Positions 1-7,744 of a DNA stretch of 29,126 bases are shown here, one piece after another. The stretch is from contig CALEJO010000205.1 in NCBI GenBank assembly GCA_937898155.1, forward strand, positions 1 to 29,126, given 5' to 3'. Source of the DNA: an uncultured Clostridia bacterium. Lineage in GTDB: Bacteria > Bacillota > Clostridia > Oscillospirales > CAG-272. A program made the translations under genes and the position numbers. Within the stretch, counting starts at the first letter, position 1. Each line of letters starts with the position of its first letter. The notes below the pieces were generated by a model, which made no database searches, had not been told where the DNA came from, and saw only the letters and a list, made by a program, of their open reading frames with translations.

Positions 1-26
1 GAAAAGGTACAATGGTGTAGTATGTA

Positions 27-839
27 ATGAGTAACTATTTTGTATTTACTGACGAAGCTGGTGTATATCAACAATATCCAAGCGATAAGCACCGTAGCAG
101 TCACCCATTTTACATACGGTCCAATGTAACAATGTCTATTGATGATTATCGTCAGTACCAAACGGATATTGAGCGTATTAGCGGGCAATATGAAATTCCA
201 TACGGCGAAGAAATAAAGTGGGCAGATTTATGGAGCAAAGAGAAGAACAATCCACGTTCTCAAAAAATCGCTACAATACCGAAAGACCGGCTCAAGGGGT
301 ACTATCGAACAGTATTTGAAACGGCAGTCGCTAAAAAATCTACGCAATTTATGTTTACTGTCACCGAAATGTATCAAGGTAGTTGCTATTTGAAAAACGA
401 AACGACATATCGCTTTCATTTGCAGGATGCGTTTCAACGCATTCAGATGGATCTGGACAATACAGACGGCTTTGCCACATTCATTATGGACGAGCTGAAT
501 GTTGATACCATAAAGCAGATAAAATCGGCTTGTCACGATTTTACCGTAAAAGGAGATTTTGTTAAGTACAAAAATCTATATCAAGGCGTTCTAATTGAGA
601 ATAGTCTTTTCAGCCCCGGCATCCAGTTAGCAGATTACGCCGCCGGCGTTATGAATGGATATTTGCGTCGAATGGTATTATCTCCAAGCAATTATGAATA
701 CGCCAAAAACCTTTTTGAAAGTTTCATAAAGCCCAATCTTCGCCAAAGTATTCTTGGTGAGATTGCCGGGTACGGTGTTGTTGATGTACCAAAAAGGACG
801 CAATCACGAGAAACGCTGTCAGCTGTTTTCGACGAATAA
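27..839 (+). CDS. DUF3800 domain protein
   Basis: This 270-residue protein opens with the acidic motif YFVFTDEAG and has QLADYAAGVMNGYLRR near residues 205-220. These are the N- and C-terminal signatures of the DUF3800 family. That family is thought to have an RNase H-like fold with acidic active-site residues, but its biochemical role is not settled. DUF3800 genes are frequent in accessory regions, prophages and defence-rich islands of Firmicutes. The gene is visibly AT-richer than the genes from 1712 onward and lies next to TnpV, so acquisition by transfer is likely. The start at 27 has a weak upstream AAAGG. A hairpin with a T-rich tail follows the stop. The family call is fairly sure; the function is unknown. 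Confidence 0.8.
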   Translation: MSNYFVFTDEAGVYQQYPSDKHRSSHPFYIRSNVTMSIDDYRQYQTDIERISGQYEIPYGEEIKWADLWSKEKNNPRSQKIATIPKDRLKGYYRTVFETAVAKKSTQFMFTVTEMYQGSCYLKNETTYRFHLQDAFQRIQMDLDNTDGFATFIMDELNVDTIKQIKSACHDFTVKGDFVKYKNLYQGVLIENSLFSPGIQLADYAAGVMNGYLRRMVLSPSNYEYAKNLFESFIKPNLRQSILGEIAGYGVVDVPKRTQSRETLSAVFDE

Positions 840-874
840 TGCAAGAAGATGCTTTTATATGTTAATAAAGAAAA

Positions 875-917
875 GTGGGCATGGAGTCGCGTTTCACGAC
901 TCTATACCCATTCTTTT
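875..917 (+). terminator. Rho-independent terminator after the DUF3800 gene
   Basis: An imperfect stem pairs 875-889 with 897-911, with GAGTCG and CGACTC flanking the 7-base loop. It is followed by TCTTTT and starts about 35 bases after the stop codon. Confidence 0.65.
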
Positions 918-946
918 AATAAATCTTTGACCGATTGCAAACACGA

Positions 947-1321
947 TTATTGATATACAATCTCCCGCAGAACGATCTCCTCGGCGGCGGATTTGCAGTT
1001 GTTCATCTCCTGTACCCACAGGAGCGCGTTCTCGGCTTTAAGAGCTTCATTCACGCCACGTTCGGCGGCGAGACAGTCAATGATGCTGTTCAGCATTTCG
1101 TGCGCTTGCAGGTCGATTGTATGTAGGTGCTCGTTGAGTTTACAAGTTGTCAGCAGGTGCGAATACGTTCCGCGACGATGTTCCTTGAGATACGCAAGGT
1201 GTAGGTCGCCATACTTGCCAATCCGGTAATGTGCCTGCTCGGGCAGTGCAAAGTCGGGGTAAAGATAGCCGTTTTCTTCGTGGTATGTGCCTCCGAATTG
1301 TTGATAGATGCTGTTTGTCAT
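947..1321 (-). CDS. tnpV: Transposon-encoded protein TnpV
   Basis: This 124-residue protein resembles the TnpV family found on Clostridial and other Firmicute mobilizable elements. The typical features are ALPEQAHYRIGKYGDLHL, then YLKEHRRGTYSHLL, and a C-terminus with AEEIVLREIVYQ. TnpV has no firmly known function; it usually marks integrated or decayed transposons and ICE. An upstream in-frame ATG at 1333 touches the SD-like GGGAAAGG, so the ATG at 1321 is preferred and also gives the usual family length. No tyrosine or serine recombinase is visible nearby. The element is therefore partial or extends beyond the left edge. Confidence 0.82.
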   Translation of the reverse strand: MTNSIYQQFGGTYHEENGYLYPDFALPEQAHYRIGKYGDLHLAYLKEHRRGTYSHLLTTCKLNEHLHTIDLQAHEMLNSIIDCLAAERGVNEALKAENALLWVQEMNNCKSAAEEIVLREIVYQ

Positions 1322-1388
1322 TTCATTGATCATCCTTTCCCTTGATTTATACCCCTCCGTATTTGTAACGTTGGTAGTATATTTTTGG

Positions 1389-1574
1389 TCATTTTTCACG
1401 ATCCAAGCCGATTCTTTTTGACAAATCGAGCATTGCAAAGGTGAATTTTTGTTCGGGTGTCAATGTTGTCTGTGACGGGTCGCCCTCGCGGATGCGCATG
1501 GTCCGGCGGATTTCCTTCGGAATCACCACGCGCCCGAGATCGTCGATCCGTCGAACGATTCCTGTTGCTTTCAT
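1389..1574 (-). pseudogene. Truncated AbrB/SpoVT-type transition regulator
   Basis: The first 33 residues (GIVRRIDDLGRVVIPKEIRR, then TMRIREGDP) are the classic N-terminal swapped-hairpin DNA-binding domain of AbrB, Abh and SpoVT. From about residue 34 the protein switches to an unrelated lysine/threonine-rich tail and stops at residue 61. The DNA becomes AT-rich at the same point (about 1470-1476) and TnpV follows. This suggests that accessory DNA cut off the rest of the regulator. A good AGGAG ribosome site decides the start at 1574, giving 61 residues. Full SpoVT is about 180 residues and AbrB about 95. It could still be a functional small AbrB-fold protein, but the second half of the swapped hairpin is not recognisable. 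Confidence 0.65.
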
Positions 1575-1711
1575 TGATACACTCCTTTTTGACTCCGTCA
1601 GATTGGGCAAATGCGCCACGCAAACGGATTACAAGGATATTTTTCGCAAAAAGCCGAGAAATATGCAACCGAAATCGGATTTCTCAAAAAACTGTTTTTT
1701 CGACCGCTTTT

Positions 1712-2197
1712 TTACCGATCTCCGTCTTTTTCTCCGAAAAATGCTTTCGTTTCAGGATACCGCCGAACGATCTCTTCCTCCTCGTATAAGATAAATCCCT
1801 GTTCCCGATATCTCGGCACCGTGATACAACTCAAAAAGGTGCCCTCTTCTTCCCGGCGGAACCGTCGGGATGCAAACTTGACGCCGCGCGGAAAGAACAT
1901 AAGCGGCTCGCATCCGTCTTCGATTCCCAAGCGAGAGATCGAAATTTTGCCCACTTCGTCGATCTGCCAAATCTCCAAAGGCGATCCTTGGATATAGCAC
2001 CAGTATTCGTCGCAATCGATCTCGTGAAATTTTGTATATTCATCCGGTGCCACATAATAATAGATCGCTCCGGACGCCGGTCTTCCGGGCTCGGTGCTCG
2101 GGCGATTGCATTCCGCAAAGGCGCCGTTTTCCACATGGACGGAAAGCGCGAATCGGTCCCGCAAGCTTTCCGCGCATATTTTCTCTTTTTGATCCAT
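1712..2197 (-). CDS. Cupin, DUF985 (cupin_5) family
   Basis: This 161-residue protein has a single-domain cupin pattern: GAIYYYVAPDEYTKFHEI, then DCDEYWCYIQGSPLEIWQI, and a C-terminal FFPRGVKFASRRF. It matches the DUF985/cupin_5 family, where the usual motif is HRVxSDEIWHFYxGDPLEL. No substrate is assigned to the family. An in-frame GTG at 2206 exists, but AGG about 8 bases before the ATG at 2197 favours that start. The gene begins only 27 bases after the stop of the DUF3592-like gene and is probably co-transcribed with it. Confidence 0.78.
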   Translation of the reverse strand: MDQKEKICAESLRDRFALSVHVENGAFAECNRPSTEPGRPASGAIYYYVAPDEYTKFHEIDCDEYWCYIQGSPLEIWQIDEVGKISISRLGIEDGCEPLMFFPRGVKFASRRFRREEEGTFLSCITVPRYREQGFILYEEEEIVRRYPETKAFFGEKDGDR

Positions 2198-2224
2198 ATG
2201 ATCCACCTCGCCCTCGTTTCCGTT

Positions 2225-3256
2225 TCAATAAAATTCCACACGGGAGACACAGAAGCAAGCCGCGAAGACCGCCTCGACGTCGCTGTCCTTGCACGACACC
2301 TTGTAAAGCCCCTGCCCCGGCAGTTTGTCGCCGAGCGGATTCTTCGCGTTGTCTTTCAGGATATTCACGCCGGCGGCTTCGAGATACGCGACCGGCACGC
2401 CGCAATGCTTGACGGTGAAATTCAGCTTGATACCACGGTGCTCCGGCTCGACCGAATAGCCGAGTCCGCTGAGATACCGCCAATTCTCCACATCATCAAT
2501 TTTGAAATGAGAGGAAGAGACCACGGAGAACATCAAAGAGTCCGTTCCGTTTCCGTAGCGCGTCGTCACGGTATGCGAGACCTTGTGCTCCTGCGTTTTG
2601 CCCGTGCGACGATCGGCAAACGTGAAGCGATAGGGCGTCAGCACGCCGATATGATCACAGATCGCCTCATAAACGGCTTCGCGCGCAGGCGTTTCGAGAA
2701 TATAACTCTGATTCAATTTGCCGGTCCAATGGAAATAGTATTCTCTCGTCGGCTCGTCATTCTGCTCGATCTGCGCGACAAGAGACGGATCGAACGTTTT
2801 TTCCGCAGGATCCTCGAACGGAGAATCGCTTTCGCTCTTCTTCGCGCCCTTTGCGATCATCCAAACCGCCGCCACGATCGCAATTACGCCGACCACGAAA
2901 AGAACATACGGAACGATCTCCCCGCCGGGCGCTTGAATTTCCTCCGGCGCGGCCGGATCGTAAAGCACCGTCACCGTGTCACCCTCTTTCATTGAAGAGG
3001 AATAGGCGGGATATCGGATCTCCTCGTGCCGGTTTCCGCTTTCGTCCGTATAGGAGACATACACATAATATAGTTCCTCTCCGGATGGATTGTTATAGGG
3101 CTCGATGCGTTGGATCACGCCGTCCGCGCTCGAAAACTCCGGCTTCGGCATCGCAATCACGATGCACGAAACGACGGTAAACAGCACGCCGACCGCAATC
3201 AAGGATAAATAGAAGCGAATCCGCTCGATTTTCCGAATCGTATTCCAAAATTTCAT
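2225..3256 (-). CDS. DUF3592-like two-pass membrane protein with a large C-terminal domain
   Basis: This 343-residue protein has a hydrophobic segment near residues 16-36. An extracellular domain of about 75 residues follows, ending in MKEGDTVTVLYDPAAPEEI. The 'GDxVxVxYDP' pattern is typical of DUF3592 proteins. A second membrane segment lies near residues 112-132. About 200 further residues, presumably cytoplasmic, are not recognised. The start is supported by AGGAG about 8 bases upstream. A sigma-A promoter is visible 32-60 bases upstream, so this gene heads the unit with the cupin gene. The membrane topology is clear; the function is unknown. Confidence 0.7.
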   Translation of the reverse strand: MKFWNTIRKIERIRFYLSLIAVGVLFTVVSCIVIAMPKPEFSSADGVIQRIEPYNNPSGEELYYVYVSYTDESGNRHEEIRYPAYSSSMKEGDTVTVLYDPAAPEEIQAPGGEIVPYVLFVVGVIAIVAAVWMIAKGAKKSESDSPFEDPAEKTFDPSLVAQIEQNDEPTREYYFHWTGKLNQSYILETPAREAVYEAICDHIGVLTPYRFTFADRRTGKTQEHKVSHTVTTRYGNGTDSLMFSVVSSSHFKIDDVENWRYLSGLGYSVEPEHRGIKLNFTVKHCGVPVAYLEAAGVNILKDNAKNPLGDKLPGQGLYKVSCKDSDVEAVFAACFCVSRVEFY

Positions 3257-3287
3257 TTTTTGTTCTCCTGTCTTTTGTTATATGAAT

Positions 3288-3316
3288 ATTTTATCATAAA
3301 TTCCAGTTAAAAACAA
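3288..3316 (-). promoter_or_regulatory. Sigma-A promoter for the DUF3592-like/cupin unit
   Basis: Read on the minus strand: TTGTTT (3316-3311), a 17-base spacer, then TAAAAT (3293-3288). This lies upstream of the ATG at 3256. Confidence 0.5.
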
Positions 3317-3364
3317 GCGGAAACACCGAATCCCCAAAATCTCCCGTGAAGCATTGCTCCCCGT

Positions 3365-3394
3365 TCATAAATCCACGCACGTCCGCATATAGAT
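3365..3394 (+). promoter_or_regulatory. Possible sigma-E type promoter for spoIIID
   Basis: CATAA (3366-3370) lies 15 bases before CATATAGAT (3386-3394). This resembles the ATA/CATA pattern of mother-cell sigma-E promoters, which drive spoIIID in Bacillus. The match is loose and the assignment rests partly on the gene's known regulation. Confidence 0.3.
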
Positions 3395-3424
3395 GGAACA
3401 ACAAATGAGGTGGAGGCGCTACCG

Positions 3425-3700
3425 TTGAAAGGAATCGTGGAAGAGCGAGCCATCCGGCTCGGCGAATACATCGTGGAAAGCAAGGAAACCGTCCGGCGGA
3501 CGGCAGTCAAGTTCGGGATCAGCAAATCGACCGTGCATAAGGACGTCACCGATCGACTCCGCACCATCAATCCGTGGCTCTGGCGGGAGGTCGGACGCGT
3601 GCTGGAACAAAACAAAAAGGAACGCCATATGCGCGGCGGAGAAGCAACGCGACAAAAATACTTATCGCTGAAAAGTTCATCGCCACAAAAAAACGGCTGA
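3425..3700 (+). CDS. spoIIID: Sporulation transcription factor SpoIIID
   Basis: This 91-residue protein matches SpoIIID, the mother-cell DNA-binding protein that activates and represses sigma-E genes and helps switch on sigK. The helix-turn-helix TAVKFGISKSTVHKDVT lies at residues 26-42, and the basic C-terminal motif RHMRGGEATRQKY completes the family signature. A GTG at 3410 opens the frame. However, GGAGG at 3412-3416 sits 8 bases before a TTG at 3425, and starting there reproduces the N-terminus of Bacillus SpoIIID residue for residue in length (18 residues up to YIVE). The real start is therefore most likely TTG. It is monocistronic and closed by a strong terminator. Its presence indicates an endospore-forming lineage. 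Confidence 0.93.
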   Translation: MKGIVEERAIRLGEYIVESKETVRRTAVKFGISKSTVHKDVTDRLRTINPWLWREVGRVLEQNKKERHMRGGEATRQKYLSLKSSSPQKNG

Positions 3701-3716
3701 AACCAGCCGTTTTTTT
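3691..3716 (+). terminator. Bidirectional terminator between spoIIID and the GH20 gene
   Basis: AAACGGCT (3691-3698) pairs with AGCCGTTT (3705-3712) and is followed by a T run to 3716. The A run before the left arm lets it serve the convergent minus-strand gene too. It overlaps the spoIIID stop codon. Confidence 0.85.
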
Positions 3717-3726
3717 GATTTTGATT

Positions 3727-5358
3727 TTACAGTTCGCTCTGACTTGCGCACTGATAATAGTTATTGTAATAGCCCGTTCTGCCGCGGAAGGTCTTGCCGC
3801 CGCCGTCGCAGTCGAGCAGCTCCTCGTCGAGCTCTTCCAGCGTCGGAAGTTCACCCGCAACGTAAGCGGCGAGGCGCTCCCGGCAACTCTTCAAACGTGC
3901 GTCGAGTCCGCCGAGGCGGATATCCTGCACCTCGAAGCCCGCGGGCTTCTTATCGTGCAGCCAGCACGCGCGGAACGCCAGATGGAATTCCTCCTTCGTG
4001 CGGATCGCTTCGTCGAATTCGGCGATCATCGCGGCAAGCGCCTGCTTGTCGCCCGCGTTGTAGGCGCGGCGCGTGCGTGCGCCCAGCTCATATTTATTGG
4101 CAAGGAACGCGCAAAGCGCTTTGGACATCCGGAAGAGATAGCCCCATTCCTCGTTCTCCGTCAGATCGCCGTATTCGTCGAGGTAGGCGCGGAACGCGTC
4201 CGCTTCCCCGCCGCAGACGACGGTATCGTATCTGCCGTAGAACGGATCGTTGAACGTCATATATTTCGAGGGATTTTTCACGTAGGAATAGCAACGGTTG
4301 GGATTCGGCGCGGCGTTCGGCACGCGGTCGGGCAATTCGACCTTGCAGAAATCGTCGAATGAGATCCCGTATTTCTTGCCGAATTCGGCTTTGATCACGT
4401 CCATATCCTGCTCGCCCGCCGCCATGCGCGCAACCGCGTAAAGCGCGGGAAGCATCGAAAAGATCGTGCATTCGCCGCCGTTATCGCCCCACATCGTAAA
4501 GAAGACGTTGCGGATATCGCCGCGCAGGCACGCGTCGATCGCAGGCGCCGCCATTTTCAGCGAGCCCTCGTTGTGCGGCAAAAAGCCCGTCCATGTCCAA
4601 AGGCCGCCCGCAAACCATACGTGGTCGGAAAGCGCCTTGTGATTGACGATCATCGTGTCGTAGATCGCCGGCTCCATCGTGTAATAGTCCCAGTAGACGA
4701 CGCCCATGCCGTCCGGCACCATCGCCCGCTCCGCCTCCGTGATCATTTCTTTCTCCGTCACGTAAGCGCCGCCGTTTGCCACGCGGAAGAACATATCGCT
4801 CCACATCATCGGCTCGAAGCCGTGCTTTTTCACGATCTCGTTCACTTTTGCGAGATGCTCTTTCAGGATCGTATAGCGGTCGGTATAGCCGTGCAGGTCG
4901 AGATATTTGCCAAGCCCGAGCATATGCGCTTCGTCCATGCCGATGTGGATACGGCGCGTCGTGAAGCACTCCTCGCACGTTTCGAGCATCCGGTCGATCA
5001 ACTCGTAAACGCGCTCGTCGCCGACGAGCAGGATGTCGTTGACGTCGAAATGACGCGAATACACGTCCTGCTGTTTGATGCGCGCCAGATGCGCGAGCGT
5101 CTGAATGCACGGGATCAGCTCCACACCGCGCGAGCGCGCGTAAGCGTCCAGCTCTTTCAGTTCCTTTTTCGTGTATCTGCCGCGGAAATAGCCGAAGTAG
5201 GGCTCACCCTCGATCTCAAAGGTGTCCTCGGTATAGAGCATGAGCATATTATAGCCCATATCGGAGATCAGATCGAGAAAGCGTTTGAGCGCGGGCACGG
5301 AATAGACCGCGTTGCGCGAGCAGTCGATCATGACACCGAAGGTATCGAATTTTTTCAT
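3727..5358 (-). CDS. GH20-like beta-N-acetylhexosaminidase
   Basis: This 543-residue TIM-barrel protein has the acid-pair motif RIHIGMDEAHMLGLG near residue 140. The Asp-Glu pair is the substrate-assisted catalytic pair of family 20 hexosaminidases. Other family-like blocks are SDMGYNMLMLYTEDTFE near the N-terminus, MMWSDMFFR and FFTMWGDNGGE. It probably removes terminal GlcNAc or GalNAc (or glucosamine) from glycans. No signal peptide is visible, so it acts in the cytoplasm on imported oligosaccharides. This matches the small streptococcal-type GH20 enzymes. It lies downstream of the two metalloproteases but is separated from them by a hairpin, and it has its own ribosome site. The family is confident; the exact substrate is not. 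Confidence 0.82.
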   Translation of the reverse strand: MKKFDTFGVMIDCSRNAVYSVPALKRFLDLISDMGYNMLMLYTEDTFEIEGEPYFGYFRGRYTKKELKELDAYARSRGVELIPCIQTLAHLARIKQQDVYSRHFDVNDILLVGDERVYELIDRMLETCEECFTTRRIHIGMDEAHMLGLGKYLDLHGYTDRYTILKEHLAKVNEIVKKHGFEPMMWSDMFFRVANGGAYVTEKEMITEAERAMVPDGMGVVYWDYYTMEPAIYDTMIVNHKALSDHVWFAGGLWTWTGFLPHNEGSLKMAAPAIDACLRGDIRNVFFTMWGDNGGECTIFSMLPALYAVARMAAGEQDMDVIKAEFGKKYGISFDDFCKVELPDRVPNAAPNPNRCYSYVKNPSKYMTFNDPFYGRYDTVVCGGEADAFRAYLDEYGDLTENEEWGYLFRMSKALCAFLANKYELGARTRRAYNAGDKQALAAMIAEFDEAIRTKEEFHLAFRACWLHDKKPAGFEVQDIRLGGLDARLKSCRERLAAYVAGELPTLEELDEELLDCDGGGKTFRGRTGYYNNYYQCASQSEL

Positions 5359-5385
5359 GGTAAATTCCCCTTTTCCCTTGCGGGC

Positions 5386-5421
5386 AGAAGAAAATCCACC
5401 CCATTGGGCGGATTTTCTTCT
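5386..5421 (-). terminator. Hairpin between the metalloprotease and GH20 genes
   Basis: Arms 5386-5400 and 5407-5421 (15 bases each, one G-T pair) flank a 6-base loop, with T-rich DNA on one side. This is probably a terminator or attenuator after the second metalloprotease. Confidence 0.55.
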
Positions 5422-5428
5422 TTTTATT

Positions 5429-7744
5429 TTATTTCTTCTTTTTCAAGACAAAGACGACCGCAGCCGCGATCACGACGACCGCCGCCACGATGCCGATGAT
5501 CAGACCGACGGGGCTTCCGGAGGGTTCCGGCTCAACGGGATCACCGGAGCCGGTCGTCTCGGCGGGAGACGCCGTCGTCGTTTCGGCGGGATCGCCGGAG
5601 GACGTCGTCGTTTCTTCGATGTCGTCTTCCCACTTCGCGTAGATCGTCACTTCGCCTGCCATCTGCTCCGCCTCGAAGTCAAACGGCATGGTCAGCGCTT
5701 CGTCGGCAAACCAGCCGGCAAAGACCTTGCCCGCCTTGGCGACCGGCACCGCCTCGCGGACGGATTCGCCCTCGGCACCGAACGAATAGCACGCCACGTT
5801 CTGCACTTCCGCGCCGACGTATTTCACCGAGACGAGCTTCTCGTTTTCGATCCATCTCGCGTAAAGCGCGATCTCTTCGTTGTCATTCTTGCCGACCGTG
5901 ACGTCAAACGGGAGTTTGAAGTTGGCATCGAGATACCAACCCGCAAACGTGCTTCCCTCTTTGTTCATCGGGAATTTGATCGAGATCGGCTCGCCGACGG
6001 TCGCTTTCTGCGAATACGCCTTGTCGGGCGAATTGAGTCCGCGGAAGAACGAAATGTTATAGTGCGTCGTATCCGTCGATTCGGTCTTGGTCTTGACGTT
6101 CGTCACAAAGTCCGGGATATCCGCTTTGTCCGTGTGGTAGGTGACAAGCACGTAATAGTTCTTGTTCGACGTCAGCTCGGAGAACAGCGCGACATAGGAG
6201 CCGTCCGCATTCGGCGTGATCTCCAGCGTCGTCGCGTCGGACATATCCGCTTTCAGCGAAAGCGCAACGGTGATGCCGTTCAGCGCCAAACCGTTCAGCT
6301 CGTTGATCTTGCCGCTCACCGTGATGGTGTTGGCGGTCTTGCTGTAATTGTTCGTGACATCGGGCGCGACGAGCGTCGTCGTGCCGGTGACTTTGATCTT
6401 CATTTCATGGCCCGCGTCGTCGAGCAACTCAATTTTCAGCGGGAAGAGGTCGCCCTGCCCCTCGGACATACTGGTGGACCAGGTCATGCTACCCGGGAAC
6501 TGATAGAAGTGTGCGTCAAACACCTGTCCCTTGACGCCGAACACGCCGGAGTTATAGGGGAAGGGGCTCGTGGCGGAAAGCGCCGCCACACCGATCTCGG
6601 AGCCGTTGTTCGCAGTCAAGCTCGAGGAACCGGCGATCGCCTTATAGTCCACGTGCCAGATGATGATGCCGCGCGTGCCGGTCAGGTCTTTCTCGCTGTC
6701 AAAATACTCGTTGCTCGGGTCGAAATACCGATTTTCGAGCAGGTAGAATTCATTGGGATTGAGCGTATTGATCTTATAGATCTGATAGGTGCCTTCGGTG
6801 CTCTGACGGGAATACAGCGTGTATTCGCCGTCGGTCATGACCTCCGGGATCGACCAGCCCTGATCGACGATGTGGAATGCGTCGAGATAAGAGGGGCTCG
6901 TGCCGGTCAGCTCGCCGCTGTTCGCGCCCGCAGAGCCGGCACCGCCCGCCGCCATGACGGAAACCGCACCGGCAGGAGAGTTCGCGCCGCCCCACGTTTT
7001 GTTCACGTAGAGGTCGTAAGTGCCGAGGTAGTGACCGAGCTCATGGCAGAACGTGCCGACGGTCAGAGGCGTGGAGCTATTCATCATTTCGCCGAATTTG
7101 ACAAAACCGGACGCGATCGCGATGCTCGTGCCGTCCTTGGAGGTCGCGCTCATCGAACTGTTCGTCTGGAACGCGTGCACGCTCGGCAGAGCGGACGTGC
7201 CGGCTCTCGTCGCTTCGAATCCCGCGCAAAGCAGGACGACCGCAAGCTCGCCCTTGTCGATCGAGCCGTTTCCGTTTTTATCAAACGATTTGAAATCCAC
7301 AAATTCCGTCGCCGCGGAGACCGCCAAGCTACGGTCGTTGGACGACGTGATGTTCGATTCGCCGCTGTGATCGTAATTGATCGAGACTTCGACGATACCG
7401 TCGTTCGCCACGTTATTGTGCGCGGCGTTGACGTAATTTTCCGTCGCGGGAATGAAATGGCAATGTCCGCAGGAAACGATATCGTAGAAATTCCAAAGAG
7501 ATTTCTTATACTCTTGGCTGAACAGAATCTTGCTCCAATACGTATCATCCGTTGTTTTGATCAGCGTATTGTTGCCGTTATCGGGCGTGTAGTTGATTTT
7601 GATCACGAGAAGCGGGATATCGCCCCAGCCCTCGTAAACGTCATCCGGAACCGGCGTGCCCATGCCGGCGCTGACGCAAAGCGGAAGTGCCGCCAGCATC
7701 AAAAACGCCAACAGCGCCGCGACAATTATTTTGCTGAATTTCAT
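5429..7744 (-). CDS. Secreted M6-like metalloprotease with InlB-type repeats and membrane anchor (second copy)
   Basis: This 771-residue protein starts with a signal peptide (about residues 1-25). The M6 (immune inhibitor A-like) catalytic domain contains FCHELGHYLGTYDLY near residue 233, the zinc-binding HExxHxxGxxD motif. Just before it is an EF-hand-like FDKNGNGSIDKGEL, which could bind calcium. After a middle fibronectin-like region come two Listeria-Bacteroides (InlB B-type) repeats, seen as FAGWYLDANFKLPFDV ... YARW and FAGWFADEALTMPFDF ... YAKW. A Thr/Glu/Pro-rich linker and a membrane segment ending in KKKK follow. It is probably a cell-surface protease on the outside of the membrane. 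Its ATG directly follows the stop of the paralogous gene upstream, so the two are translationally linked. Confidence 0.82.
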   Translation of the reverse strand: MKFSKIIVAALLAFLMLAALPLCVSAGMGTPVPDDVYEGWGDIPLLVIKINYTPDNGNNTLIKTTDDTYWSKILFSQEYKKSLWNFYDIVSCGHCHFIPATENYVNAAHNNVANDGIVEVSINYDHSGESNITSSNDRSLAVSAATEFVDFKSFDKNGNGSIDKGELAVVLLCAGFEATRAGTSALPSVHAFQTNSSMSATSKDGTSIAIASGFVKFGEMMNSSTPLTVGTFCHELGHYLGTYDLYVNKTWGGANSPAGAVSVMAAGGAGSAGANSGELTGTSPSYLDAFHIVDQGWSIPEVMTDGEYTLYSRQSTEGTYQIYKINTLNPNEFYLLENRYFDPSNEYFDSEKDLTGTRGIIIWHVDYKAIAGSSSLTANNGSEIGVAALSATSPFPYNSGVFGVKGQVFDAHFYQFPGSMTWSTSMSEGQGDLFPLKIELLDDAGHEMKIKVTGTTTLVAPDVTNNYSKTANTITVSGKINELNGLALNGITVALSLKADMSDATTLEITPNADGSYVALFSELTSNKNYYVLVTYHTDKADIPDFVTNVKTKTESTDTTHYNISFFRGLNSPDKAYSQKATVGEPISIKFPMNKEGSTFAGWYLDANFKLPFDVTVGKNDNEEIALYARWIENEKLVSVKYVGAEVQNVACYSFGAEGESVREAVPVAKAGKVFAGWFADEALTMPFDFEAEQMAGEVTIYAKWEDDIEETTTSSGDPAETTTASPAETTGSGDPVEPEPSGSPVGLIIGIVAAVVVIAAAVVFVLKKKK

